Shown piece by piece: positions 51,191 to 63,330 of a stretch of 64,000 nt of DNA; the first letter of the stretch is position 1, and each line of letters opens with the position of its first letter. A program made the position numbers and the translations under genes. The notes beneath the pieces are model-generated. The model was not told where the DNA came from. It saw nothing but the letters and a program-made list of their open reading frames with translations, and searched no databases. The DNA lies in contig CM055614.1 of the NCBI GenBank assembly GCA_029379385.1, positions 1,922,001-1,986,000 of the forward strand. Direction: 5' to 3'. This DNA is from Quillaja saponaria. Taxonomy: Eukaryota > Streptophyta > Magnoliopsida > Fabales > Quillajaceae.

Positions 51191-53202
51191 CGCACAACGC
51201 CGAAATCGGAGCGAATGCAATGGAGATCGAGCCGGTAACGATCTTCTTTTCTTTCTTTTGAGATTTCGGGAGGCCTCTGCTTACAGGATCCGACCAAGCT
51301 AAATTGATCAGTCTTGAACAGGGAATGGACTTCGGTGCTTCTGACTGACTACACATCTGTTGTACACGTGGAATGTTATGAGACGTGGCCTGTATCCATT
51401 GGTTAGAATGTTGACCTCGACGTGTTCTTTTCCTTTCTCTTTAATCTGCCTTGGTCATTTGATTTTCCTCTCTCTGGAATTGGATTGGAAACCAAACGAC
51501 ACCGTTGCTTTCTCTGAATTATCAGGATGGTAATAATCCATGATAGCTAATTTTGTTTTAAAAAAACATTAAAAAAAAAAAAGACAAGATAAAACTACAA
51601 TAAATTGTTTGTAACTTTCATGAGATTTAGCTTGTTGAGAATACAAGTTTAAAATTGGAAACACATAATTATTGAAGCCTCTCAATCGCCATAGAACACA
51701 AAAAAAAAGAAGCACATTAGCTGACTCGGGTGAATATCAAAATATTCAAAATTAACACCAATTGAAATTTCAAGAAATTCCGACAAGCATGTGTCTAAAA
51801 AGAGTAATGACTCATGAAGTTCTATATGTATTAGAGCCCGTTACCCGTTTGTTTGCTGTTCCCTCCATCAACTCTCTCTCTCTCTTTCTCTCATTTTCTC
51901 TGACTTCTCATTTTTCTGAATCTTTCTTCGAATCACGCTTCTCAGATCCACAACCTCCCTTCATATTTGTTTATCAATAAAGTCATCATCTTCCTTAGAT
52001 TTCTAAAATTATTCATTACATTGCTGTCTTCGAGGTTTCTCAAGTCTGAACCAGGTATGGTGTCTTTTTCCCGCTTGTTTTGTAGTCGGAATTTTAGTTA
52101 CTAGATCCAACAGTAGCATGCATATTTTTTCACACTTTTTTGTTTCTTTGGGTATTCAATAATTAGAAAACCCAATCTACAATGAGAGGCGAAGAATAGA
52201 CAAAGGCATTGCTTTGAGATTACCTTATTATATAATGCTTCTGATCCAGTTTCTTGATTCATGCTTGAAATAGTCTTATTATTCGAATCAGAGACATTGA
52301 AAACTCTCATAATAGAGTCATGTTTGAAATCAATGCTTGCAAGTGCTACGCTTAATCTGTCTGTCACTATATTAGCTTCAAATGAACTTTGTTCACGTAT
52401 TCAGTGTCAAAATTCGTTACTGGGTCTGGAACAGAGTTGTTGCTAATTTGAGGTTGACTATGTTTCTTGCTATTTGGCACTGGATGTTGGTCATATTGTC
52501 TGTTAAAATCCCTGCATTGGTTTTTAACTACTACCCAACACTTTCCTCTTGGGGTTAAGATTATTTATTCACTCAGGATTTTATGGATAACTCGAAATTA
52601 AAATGGGAATGAGTATCACATACCTGTTGAACCAATTGATTACTCTAAAGTCCTACATCTTTTAATGCCAACATGTTTAGAATTTAGAAGTTAAGCCGCT
52701 AAGTGCAGACTGAAATGTCATATCTTTAGTTGTAGAACCCAGTTCTTGGTAATTGCTTAATAATTCCCAAGAAGAATACTGCACAGGAAGTCGCAACGTT
52801 GATATCAAGCTATAATTAGCAGTGGATTTGCATTTTCACTGAATCCCTGCATGTAACAAAACAAGTAATTTTTAAGATTGAGAAATACAATTTAAAAAAT
52901 GGACAATACCAAATTTTATATCATCCTTAATTCCATTCTCCATTTTTTGTGCTACATGTCATGAACTAATCTTCTAGCACTTAATTCTTTCTATATTCGT
53001 CTTCTTCTAGATTAACACTACCTCCTGTTTCTGGCTTCGTGGTTCAGTATATTGCTCAGAAGCTTCAATTGTGGAATTGTAGCCTTTACAGATTGTCATA
53101 AGTAGATCTGTGGCATTGTCAAGCTGATATATGTGCTTTACTGCTTGCATTGTGATGCACCTAAATATGTGAAATATCCCAATTTCTTTTAGGACTGATA
53201 GA
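51191..53202. promoter_or_regulatory. Divergent promoter region, (CT)n leader and 5' UTR intron of the GT47 gene
   Basis: 51191-51850 separates the AIM24-like gene (minus) and the glycosyltransferase gene (plus). It holds a G-box CACGTG at 51365-51370 and two more ACGT cores within 60 bp (GACGTGGC near 51382, GACGTG near 51419); TTGACC at 51411 is W-box-like. 51868-51905 is a CT-rich microsatellite typical of plant leaders. CTGAACCAG|GTATGG at 52054/52055 and TTCTTTTAG|GACTG at 53192/53193 fit a 1.1-kb 5' UTR intron. Motif function is inferred only. Confidence 0.4.
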
Positions 53203-55883
53203 ATGGTTTGTCCATACTATGGTTTTCGGCACTTGTTACAGTGTTTTATAGGTTGGTTACATTATATCTCCAATTCCAATGATATGAAAAGAATTTTGAG
53301 GTGTGCTACTGTTATCCTGATGGGAGAGCTTTTCCAGCAATGCTTGGGGTACAGAGTTGATTGGCACAAATTGCTCCTTATAGGGGCCATCATGACAATA
53401 TCTGGTGTCATCTTTCAGATGCTTACACTTACTTATCCACTAAACAATGGGTTCCTTTCTCAACCAGAAACAGTTACACCATACAATTCCTTGAATGGTA
53501 CCATACAGTTGGGTGAGGTCCTCAAAGTGGCAAGAGTTGAACCAGTTCAACTAATTCCATGCTGCCCCTGTCAGTTCACTTAATTCTTCTACCAAGTTAA
53601 TTCATTCAGTTCCACCTGAGCCAGAGAGAGTTGAGGATCCTCCAAGGAAGAAATCTGTATCTAGAAGGAGAAAGAAGAAGAGCAAGCTGGATGAAAAGCC
53701 TACACCTCCTCCTCCCCCTCCTCCTCATAGGATTGTGCCTCTTCGTTTGCAGGTAGACTTGATGAGAATTAGAAATTCTTTTAGATTTCATTTTCAGTAC
53801 AACAAATAGATTATTACCAACAACCTTTCTCTATAATCCAGAGATACATATGGTCCTTGCCACCTAACGAGGCACTCTTGTATGCAAAGAAAGAGATTGA
53901 ACATGTGCCATTGGTTGCTGATGATCCTGATCTTTATGCTTCTTTGTTCAGAAATGTTTCTGTATTCAAAAGGTAATTCTTCATTGTAATTTGCTTCAGA
54001 TTGTTTATCTTTTGTTTCTTTTTAGTTTACTTCAATCATGAATAGCATGAGTTGTCATTGATCTTTTTAGCTATACATGTTTGAAATTCTAAAGAAGTTT
54101 CACTTTCCAGTTGATAAATGCAAGTTGTATACCTGTTTTTAGTGCACTTTTTTTCTTCATGTTAAGGATATCTATATATTAATAAGAAGCCACTATTTCC
54201 CAATATATACACTATATGTTAAAGATCATCTGGAAACCTTACTTTTTGTATATTTCTTAATTTCAGGAGCTACAAAATGATGGAATTGATGCTTAAAGTT
54301 TATATTTATCGTGACGGGAAAAGGCCCATCTTTCACCAACCTCATCTCAAGGGTATCTATGCTTCTGAAGGGTGGTTTATGAAATTAATAGAGGAGAACA
54401 GGCAATTCGTTACTAGAGACCCCGAAAAGGCCCACTTATTCTATCTACCGTACAGTGCAAGACAACTAGAGATGGCACTTTATGTGCCTGAGTCTCATAA
54501 TTTGAAACCGCTTTCCCTCTATCTGAGGGACTACGTGAACTATATAGCTGGAAAGTATCCCTTTTGGAATCGCACACATGGGTCAGATCATTTTCTTGTG
54601 GCTTGCCATGATTGGGTATGGTAGCTGGTGTTGTCTCTCCATATAGTTAGTTGGTTGTGTTAATTTGACCTCCTTCATTTTTGCGCTGATTGATTGGTTT
54701 CTTTCTTGTTGTACATTACAAAATCATTTTTGGTGACTTTATTCTCATTAAACTATGAGATATTTTCCATTATAAGATGAATTCTAATTGCTTTACAGCA
54801 AATGGCTGCTATATCATGTGAAGTATTATTCCATACCATTTATCTGCTGTCTGAATATGATCCTTAAGCAAAACTCTTTCCAGTAAATTACTACTTCGGA
54901 CTGGGGATACAATTGCCAAACCACCTCATAGAATAGCTAACAAAGTGTGTGTATCTTTCTGTCAGAATCACCTAAATGGATTACCTGCATGTGGTTGAGC
55001 TCATGTCATGAGACTGAGGAAGTGAGTAATAGATGGAAGGGGAATCTGGTTTATCATTCTGGAATATTAACATTTTATGTCACGGTAACTTAAATTGGAA
55101 TTTTTAGCATTTGCATGTTATGAAGATTAATGTGTATAATTCATTGTCATCATGTTTTATTTACTCTCTTCCCTTCCATTTTGACCTTTGCAGGGCCCTT
55201 ACACTGTGAATGAGCACAAGGAACTAAGCAGAAACACCATAAAGGCCCTTTGTAATGCTGATCTATCTGAAGGGATATTTGCTGCAGGGAAAGATATTTC
55301 CCTTCCAGAAACTACCATAAGGACACCCCGAAAGCCTCTTAGAAATGTTGGTGGTGGGAACAGAGTATCATTGCGCCCAATCCTTGCCTTCTTTGCTGGA
55401 AACATGCATGGTAGAGTGCGCCCCATTCTTCTCAAGTATTGGTCTGACAAGGATGAAGACATGAAAATTTATGGGGCTTTGCCTCTTAGAGTCTCCCGAA
55501 AAATGTCTTATATTAAACACATGAAATCAAGTAAATTTTGCCTATGCCCAATGGGATATGAAGTGAACAGCCCTAGAATAGTCGAGGCTATTTATTATGA
55601 GTGTGTCCCAGTAATAATTGCAGATAATTTTGTCCTTCCTTTTAGTGAAGTACTGGACTGGAGTGCATTCTCTGTGGTAGTGACTGAGAAAGATATTCCC
55701 AAGCTGAAGGAGATTTTAATGGCTATCCCTCTGAGAAGATATCTTACCATGCAAATTAATGTGAAGATGGTACAGAAGCATTTCCTTTGGAACCCAAGAC
55801 CAATCAGTTATGATCTATTCCACATGGTTTTGCACTCAGTTTGGTTAAGCAGGTTGAATCAGATTCATACTCCACAACCGTAG
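53203..55883 (+). CDS. GT47 exostosin-family glycosyltransferase, Golgi type II membrane protein
   Basis: Exons 53203-53512, 53610-53752, 53842-53972, 54267-54615, 55194-55883 (540 aa from the first ATG). Later in-frame Mets at 53284 and 53320 are possible starts; MGELFQQC at 53320 sits just before the signal-anchor helix (LLLIGAIMTISGVIFQMLTL) and may be the true one. A basic stem (RKKSVSRRRKKKSKLDEK) and a Pro run follow. The exostosin domain begins at KVYIYRDGKRPIFHQP and contains SEGWFMKLIEEN, DPEKAHLFYLPYS, DHFLVACHDWGPYT, CNADLSEGIFAAGKD, LAFFAGNMHGRVRP, SSKFCLCPMGYEVNSPR and EAIYYECVPVIIADNFVLPF. Members add sugars to cell-wall polysaccharides (pectin, xylan, xyloglucan); the substrate is unknown. 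The 97-nt intron 53513-53609 is my inference: reading through it meets a stop at 53581. Confidence 0.9.
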
Positions 55884-57253
55884 TTAGAATATGGAGATTC
55901 CTCAAGTGGATTACTTTTAACTCTGTAGCTTCTTTGGATGAAAGGAGAATAATTAACGACAAGATGGAGTTAACATCAGCACTAGGGAGCCCAACAACAT
56001 TTAATTTGCTTATGGCTGGTTTCACATATTAAAAATTTGAGTGCTTCGGAATGAAGTTTGGGATTAGTATTTGATGTGAGAATGACGAAGTTACATCTGG
56101 TTCTAGATGACAGGTATCATAGTTAACTGTTTGCATTTTAAATTATAGCAGTGGCCCTTTCCTACATGCTTAATTACTGTTACCTCCAAACCCAATCACT
56201 TGAAAGCTATATACTTCCAAGACAACTGATCTAGTTTAATAAATCAATGCCAGAGCCCCACACATGGGTGGAGCTTTGAGAGTAGCCATGTTGTTCATTT
56301 TTATTTAGTATCACTTCATTACATGTTTAACATTAAGTAGTTCATATTCTCTCCGGTTCACATCCTCCGGTGTCACAGTCACTAATCTGCAGCCCGCACT
56401 CAGATACAATGTGATGCCTCAAAAAATTAGAGAAAATTAATACTAAGAGAGTGGTTGCTTCCTTTGTTTTTAGGGCGTGTGCTGAACCAAATAATTGGAC
56501 GAAGCTGGAGAAGAGCTTCCATGAAAATTATTTCTTTAGTACCTGCGTCCCTGCCAAATCCCCCTTGGAAATATATTGCACATTGTGAATGTCTTTAGTT
56601 ATGAGAAATAGCAAATTAGAAATGACATACATAGTTCTTGTCTTCTTTCTCATAGATGGTACCAGTCTAAATTTTTGTCATCCAGAGGTGGGAGGTTGCC
56701 AGAGGAGTATTTATGTATAAACTAGTGAAAACTGCATGGTGTATGGAACCAGATACTGTTGAGGTCCAGTGCAGGTTTCTTTTCTCTTTCTTAAAATTTT
56801 TCTTTTTGGGTTGCTATCAGTTGTAGTTCAACACGGTTACATCTAGAAAGAAAAATAAATGAGTTTGAAGCAAATTTCTTTACGGAAAAATTCGTCTATT
56901 TTAGATACAAGTAAGTTTACCATATATATGAACATACTTACACTTGGACATGAGGGCATAGGAAGATGAAGTTGTCTAGCTGAAACGAGTTAATTGGCAC
57001 CAGCAGCATTGCGCTGCTAGCTTTAATCTGAGCTTAAATTTCTGGATGCTTTGGTATATGAAAAATAGCAACATTACCATGGCCTGGGGGCTCGGGCATT
57101 GCATTATGAAGTTAAGATTCAATTTTGGTTTCAAGTGTTTTTCTTTTCCCTCTTCAGAAAAATACACAATGTTTACCTCTTCACTATGAGCCAATGATCA
57201 CCTTCAGCATAAAGAAACTTGTTTACCCAATCAAATCCCTAGGATCCTTCAGC
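55884..57253. other. 3' flanks of convergent GT47 and MYB genes
   Basis: The 3' UTR of the glycosyltransferase gene covers the first few hundred bases. No other gene was recognised on either strand; the short ORFs lack family motifs. Confidence 0.5.
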
Positions 57254-57977
57254 TCAAATGTCAAAGAAATCATTCACATCAAAGTTAATGTCTGAGTTCC
57301 CACTGTCGCTGGTGCCCTCTTTGTTTACTTGAGAAATGTCCCGTGTTTTCTGAGGTCTAGTTTCTTGTGATGATGAAGATTCTAGTTTTTGCCCTTTATG
57401 ATTTATTTTCCTGCCCAAATGAGAATTCCAGTAGTTCTTAATTTCGTTATCCGTTCGCCCTGGAAGTCTCCCTGCAATCAATGACCACCTGCAAGACAAA
57501 AATTTATCAAAATGCTAATTAGTATTGTTTGATTATGACAATTCTGTTGCAGTAGTACTCATCTATACCAACCTGTTGCCCAGTAACTTGTGAAGTCTAA
57601 TTATCAACTCCTCTTCTTCAACTGATATGTTGCCTCTCTTGATGTTGGGTCTCAGGTAATTTAACCATCTTAACCTACAACTCTTTCCACATCTATTGAG
57701 ACCTGCCCAAGCATGTAACACACCTGTTAAATATGCAATTAAACAGAAAGAAAATTGCTGATTTCTATAATTACTTTCTTTCTTTCTTCTCCAACTTATT
57801 TATAACGCCTGGTTAAGCTTGAAAAATTGATTGATAACCTGATTTAACTGCAATTGTTTCCCACTTCTTCGGCCCGTGTATTTCGATATACTGAGCTAGA
57901 TTTCTATCTTCTTCTGGAGTCCATGCTCCTTTGTTATTTACTACTTTCTTAGTAGCGCCATCCTTCTTAAGTGCCAT
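57254..57977 (-). CDS. R2R3-MYB transcription factor, short, bHLH-interacting type
   Basis: Three exons, 57977-57839, 57702-57573 and 57488-57254, encode 167 aa. The two introns sit at the standard R2R3-MYB positions. R2 (~15-65) has [15 protein letters not shown] and [20 protein letters not shown]3 has [20 protein letters not shown] and [21 protein letters not shown]. The R3 helix fits the bHLH contact signature [DE]Lx2[RK]x3Lx6Lx3R ([20 protein letters not shown]), so it should join MYB-bHLH-WD40 complexes, as do TT2, WER, GL1 and MYB82. The tail is only ~50 residues, Ser/Gln-rich, and ends in an acidic hydrophobic [10 protein letters not shown], which may activate. The anthocyanin-activator KPRPR motif and EAR repressor motif are not seen. 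Likely target processes are flavonoid or epidermal-cell fate genes; the subgroup is uncertain. Confidence 0.93.
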
Positions 57978-59037
57978 GAGAGGCACTTCTGGGAATATTG
58001 GAGACTTGGTTTACTGATGAAGGGGAAGTGAGTTTTTAAATGTGGAGGATATGGCACTTGAAAGGTCAGTGAGTCTGCCTATCTACCCTTCCTTTCTTTC
58101 CTAATGAGGGGAATGGAAAGAAGAAAGGAGAACCCAACTACCAGTACGGTAGTTGGTGTTGGTGTGTGAGAATGGGAACTAGAATTAAATCTTCTAGTGC
58201 ATTTAGTTGACAGCTAAAAACGAGTCCATTTCAGCAATTGAGTTACCCCATATAACACTTGGCATTTGTTATCTTCTCAAATTGTTGCTCATTATACCGG
58301 TAGGGTTGCGTTTTTAAGTTATAACGTAAGCAATTGTAAAATGGAGAAATGTATTTTTCTTTTGGTTGTACAAGATTTAATTCGCTCTAGATAAGAAGTA
58401 ATTCTTTTCAATGAAAATGGTTCTTAAAATAATTATGAGAACTTAACACAATTGACCAAGCATGATAAATACTAAATAGGCACTAATATAATTCGGGCTT
58501 TACACATTGACTCAGCCTAAGTTCACAATTCTTCACATTCGGACACTATAGTCAGTAAAATGGCGAATCAGAACAAATACCAAGCATAAGACTTGATTTG
58601 GTAATGATACAGCTTTTTGAAAAGTATTATGCTCTCATGACACTTTTAGAATTATTTTTTAAAAATTATAACAATATATATTATACTTTTATAGTTTTGT
58701 AGAACTGTTTTTGAAAAATTATAGTAATAGTATTTAGTAAAATAAAAAAAAATTACTCTCAATAAATAAAAATCACAAATTAATATTTAATAAATTTATT
58801 GTAAAATTATTCTAAATATTTTAATTGATTATAATAAATATTTATAATAAATATTAAGAGCAAAAACCAGCACCCTGACTTTTAGAAACCCGTAACAAAA
58901 ACACTCCACTTTTTTTGACTTCCTCTTCGTAAGCATAAACACCGTAACCAAGCCCAAGTGCACTAAGTTTTGCAAGGAAAAGTTTTTCTTTACATTTTCT
59001 GTACATTCCTTGCCAATGTGTATTCAGTTTCTGTTTT
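57978..59037. other. MYB promoter and AT-rich spacer
   Basis: 57978-58200 is the upstream region of the minus-strand MYB gene. 58640-58860 is nearly pure AT. No other gene was recognised. Confidence 0.5.
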
Positions 59038-62000
59038 CTACACGCTAAGAGAAGATACAACAAATTTCTTCAACATGGTAAAAACAGCATACAAAACCAA
59101 AACCATGACATTCTTCTTCGAAGCTAAATTCCTGAGGTTCACTTTTAGATCCGAATTTTCTCATCAACCTCGGGACACCCGCACCCAACAAGAGAAACCA
59201 AGAAACAACAGCACACAACACTGCCTTCACAGTCTCAGAAGGTCCGCGGGTACTAACCACATCAGTTGACACCTCCATATAGGACCATGTAGGGTCCACT
59301 TGACTGTTCTCTGCTTGGTTCAGCCGAAGACTCTCGTTCAACCAAGCAGACAACCTAACAAGCAGTCTTACAAGCCATGCAACCTCATGATTGGATATGG
59401 GACGCTTCATCCAGTCACCTCTGTATTTGATATAATCCAATGCATGGTTGCCACCTCTTCTACGCTTGAATATCTCATCACGGGATTGCCAGCATTGCCT
59501 TGCCTCTGAAGAAGCTGAATATGATTTTACACTGTGCCCATTAAATAGGCACCCCATCCGTGCTTTTAGTGAATCTATGCACTGGAGGCTGACATAACTA
59601 GGCACGGATGGGGTGCCTCTTTGACTCTGCACCCCACCATTACCCTTATGTGTGCAGGATTATCACCAGAAATAGATTGGAACTCAGACTCTGCACGCAA
59701 TACGAACAAATACAATGATGAAACCAAGAAAATTATATATGATTATATGAATGAATAGATTAGCAAACAAAAACACGATAAATCATTTAGTATTACAACC
59801 TGAAGGAGCTGCTGTCCACCATCCTCCCTAGCACTAAAGAGTTTCAAGTCTTTGTTCCTATTCTCATGCAAAAAGGATCCATCACCATCATTCTTGCATA
59901 AACCATCTTCCCAGTCCTGGAATCACCAATACAAAATGTAAAATATATGAAGATTAGTGCTTGATGGTCAGAGCATCATTCAGATACCCAGATGTGTGTG
60001 TCCCTATTCTAGTCATGATAGATGAACTAATCAGGGACGTGGCATGTTCCACGAGCAAGTACCAACTTTTCAGGACATCAAGCATTTAAAGATATATGAC
60101 CAAAATGACAGGGAAGAAATATGTTGAACTTGCATCAGAACGTTTAATCAACTCTTAGCTAAAATAATGGAGGAAACATGACAGTGCAAAACACTCTACC
60201 ATTACTTGAAAGGTCAGATGAGTAGACCAATTTAAGGGCCCGAATAGGGGAGATGAATACCTGCAACTGTTCAAGGATTGAAGGAATATATCTCTGTAAG
60301 CTATTAACCACTGATTTCCCTGATCCAGCTTGTTTGGAATGAAAAGCAGTATCCACATTCCTTAATAGGTCGATGAGCACTTTGGATGATGTCAATGTAT
60401 TTAATACCTGTAAGGATTTGACAGCAAAACACAATCAACCGACAGTCCATAGGTTGATATCAGACTATAAAGTTTTAATGACATGGGGGTCTCATTACAT
60501 GACACAGCCAATGTGTTTATCCAAGAAAAATGATACCAACATTAAATTTTCTGACGTAATATTTATACAGGTTTTCAGAACTGACAGCAGGTAATTATGC
60601 CCACAAATGGGGACTCATCAGGAAGAGATTATCTTAACGTACAGACTTGAGAAATAAATTCACACATTTATCAACCAAACCCACCACCAACCACCAAAAA
60701 ATAAAACAAAACGAAATAAAGTAAACACCGACATGTAAGCACCATCGTACACATACAGTTTTATATGATTCAAATCTATGGATCAACTTTTGAATTGCAA
60801 GAAACTATCATGTTGTCATGGAAGTTTGAAAGAGTTCAGTTACTCATTTGCAAAGCAATCAAAAATTCATAATATGACAAATGGACCTACAGATAATTTA
60901 TGATAAACAAATTACCAAGCATGAGCTATAACTGGAAATTTAAACATCATCGGACACACATTTTATTTTTTTTTCACATCAAATGGACCAGTCAGATATT
61001 TCCAAAATCAAGCATCCATGATAATGGTTCACGAAACAAACCTTGAGCACCATCTGGACTATTATTTCTACATCACTGTGAAGAAACTTCGGCTCAAATC
61101 CAATAAAATGCATATCCAAGGAACTGTTGTAGAGGTAGTTTGACAAGACATAACCCTGCCAAGCATGTGTATATCCACGGGTTTCTGAATGAGAACTCTC
61201 CCTTCTTGCATTCGGAGGAGATTCCCCAATAATTACATCAAGTTCTGAAAAGTCATCCAAGGTTCCATATAACTAATCCAAACAGAAAAGACCTGTGATG
61301 CTTTCTTAAAGGAAGTTGCCACTGGGCAAAACAAAAAGGCCCTCTACAAAAACCCATAAAGTGGTCTCTGTACCCATGGGTTCCATAGTCCAACTGAATC
61401 GACGCAGGGGATATTGATGTTACATCCCTTTACTTCACCGTGTCAAGCGAGCCACAAACCCTCCACCTAGGACTCCCACTACATTCAACATTCTCAGACC
61501 CTTCTTTAACTGCTACCGAGCTCATATTCAAGTACTTCACAAACATTTTGGCCACCTCTCCTAACCTCGGTGGTGTCTCACCTAAAACAGACCGGAACGG
61601 AAAGGACAAACCAAAAGATTTGCACACATTCACTGGTAAAGGCGAAAAATCATTATCGATCAACCAAAATTGTTTTAATGTATAGACAAAAAATTCTGCT
61701 CTCATTATAACTGAATCATCATGACCCGAGGCATAGTGAAGAAGCTAACTACGACAAGGTTGGTGGGGATTCAGATCATTTATAGGCACAAATGCACGAA
61801 GATATGGGTGGAGAAGCCGTATATAAAGATTGCACTCAATCTTTTGCTCAATTCCACGTTTAGCACTCGAAAAACCTGGAATAGAAGACTTCCAATTCTC
61901 TAGCCTAAACTTTCTAGCTCTCTTATTCGAAACATTATCAAAATTCTCACAATTTCCTCTGCAAACCGGATAGAATGCAAACCAAAAAATGTAATACTCA

Positions 62001-62523
62001 AACACATTGAGCTGGATTTGATACAAAGAACCCCTAATTGAATCTTGTTTGACCTTACTGCTAAATAATGGACACATATCCGACAAGACCAGGCAATCCT
62101 TGTCTTTGGAGAGCATATAACTGGGTCCACTCCGGCAGTCGTTCGGTGGGAAACACGTAATTCACGAGGGAAAGGAAATCTACAGCGGAGATTGAGCTCA
62201 TGAGTATCCCATTAAGGGAAAGGAAGGAGAAAAATCCTATGGGCTAATTCCGAATCATTGGCTGCGAGGACATAATTGATACAACCTTTGAGTGAAATTT
62301 GAGGTCCAGCAGAAGAGTTGGCATCGTCAAAGCCGAAGAGCTTGCAGATTAGAGCTGGGAAGGCGAGCGAGAAGAAATGGCGCGATTGGTCGGGTGATTG
62401 CAGGAAGGATTCGACGGCGGCGCAGGTGGAGAAAATTTGAGCAGAGGAGGAGGAGGCGATGATGGTGTGTGCAAGATCTTGGGATTTGGATTGGGAATCA
62501 ACGGTGTACGAGTGAGGGAGCAT
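59038..62523 (-). pseudogene. SMPD4-like (neutral sphingomyelinase 3 family) gene, broken
   Basis: Remnant exons: 62523-61042, 60407-60261, 59916-59800 and ~59705-59038. Plant SMPD4-like stretches are well kept: SFLQSPDQSRHFFSLAFPAL, YVFPTERLPEWTQ, IQLNVFEYYIFWFAFYPVCR, RFRLENWKSSIPGFSS, SPLPVNVCKSFGLSFPFRSV, WQGYVLSNYLYNSSLDMHFI, AFHSKQAGSGKSVVNSLQRY, RDEIFKRRRGGNHAL and a C-terminal hydrophobic stretch. The reading frame is destroyed: one extra base after HRIF (~62236) and one near 62113, TAG at 61745-61747, TAA at 61430-61432, TAG at 61344-61346, a deletion before DDFSELD, an insertion with an inverted repeat around 59565-59650, and one extra base after MRKFG. Exons 2 and 3 remain open. 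SMPD4 is an ER/nuclear-envelope membrane protein linked to sphingolipid turnover and nuclear pores. Both substitutions and indels argue for true decay. Confidence 0.85.
59547..59618. repeat. Perfect 17-bp inverted repeat with 38-nt loop
   Basis: AGGCACCCCATCCGTGC at 59547-59563 is the exact reverse complement of 59602-59618. The left arm is the normal coding sequence for ARMGCL (minus strand); the right arm lies in sequence that interrupts the SMPD4-like frame. Confidence 0.95.
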
Positions 62524-63330
62524 GTTACCACTTCGCAGTAGCAGCAGATAGCAATTAGGGTTTTGATGGATGAGAGAATTTATGAAGGTTCCGATTGAAT
62601 TGAATTGAAGGTTTCTAAATCAGGGAAGAGGTAAATGGCGCTCTTTTATGAAGGGCGGAACAAACTGTATACGTGGCGACATAATAGGTGTCCAAGGACG
62701 ATGACAGTTTCCCTAGTGGGGTCCACACAAAAATATGATAGCCATCCGTAGGTTGGCAAGGTGCCGCAATAAATCCTATTATGAAAAAAAATATCACTTG
62801 AGTAAATTATTACGAAATTCAATTATAATTTATGTTAATTTTCAAACATATACCAGCTAAATTTTAAAAAAATTGAATTACGTTTGTTTTATAAAATGAC
62901 CACAAAATAAAATTAAAATCAACTTTTTTTAACCTAGCTGAGCTTGATTTGAATCATAACAAATAATTACAGACTAGTTTAGCTTATTATCACCCAAACC
63001 ATTCTATTTTATAAAAAGTTCTAATTGTTATGAAAATTTTTGGATAGAATGGTCTAAGTTGCAAGATTTTTATCTATAATAATGAGAACTAAAATATAAT
63101 AAACAAAATGAAATAAAAGCATAAACTAGATTTTTAAAATTCAATTTCTTGGTCCACATTCAACTTCTCTCTTCAGTGCTCTTTTCTCTCTAGCCAAAAC
63201 ATGTCACCGTGAATTTTAGAAACCGAATTTTGTAAATTCGATTTCACTAGAGTTCAAAATTTTTGTCTTCATTTTCCTCATTCAAAGTGTATAATAATTT
63301 ATGTAAAAATAATAATATAAAAAAAAAGTG
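62524..63330. other. Former promoter of the SMPD4-like gene and spacer
   Basis: 62524-62650 is the upstream flank of the broken gene, with an ABRE-like ACGTGGC at 62671-62677. No gene was seen beyond. Composition falls to very AT-rich after 62780. Confidence 0.45.

Noticed and set aside
53512..53610. Frameshift in the GT47 gene
   Set aside because: Not counted as a mutation because a 97-nt GT..AG intron restores the frame exactly; kept as an open finding.
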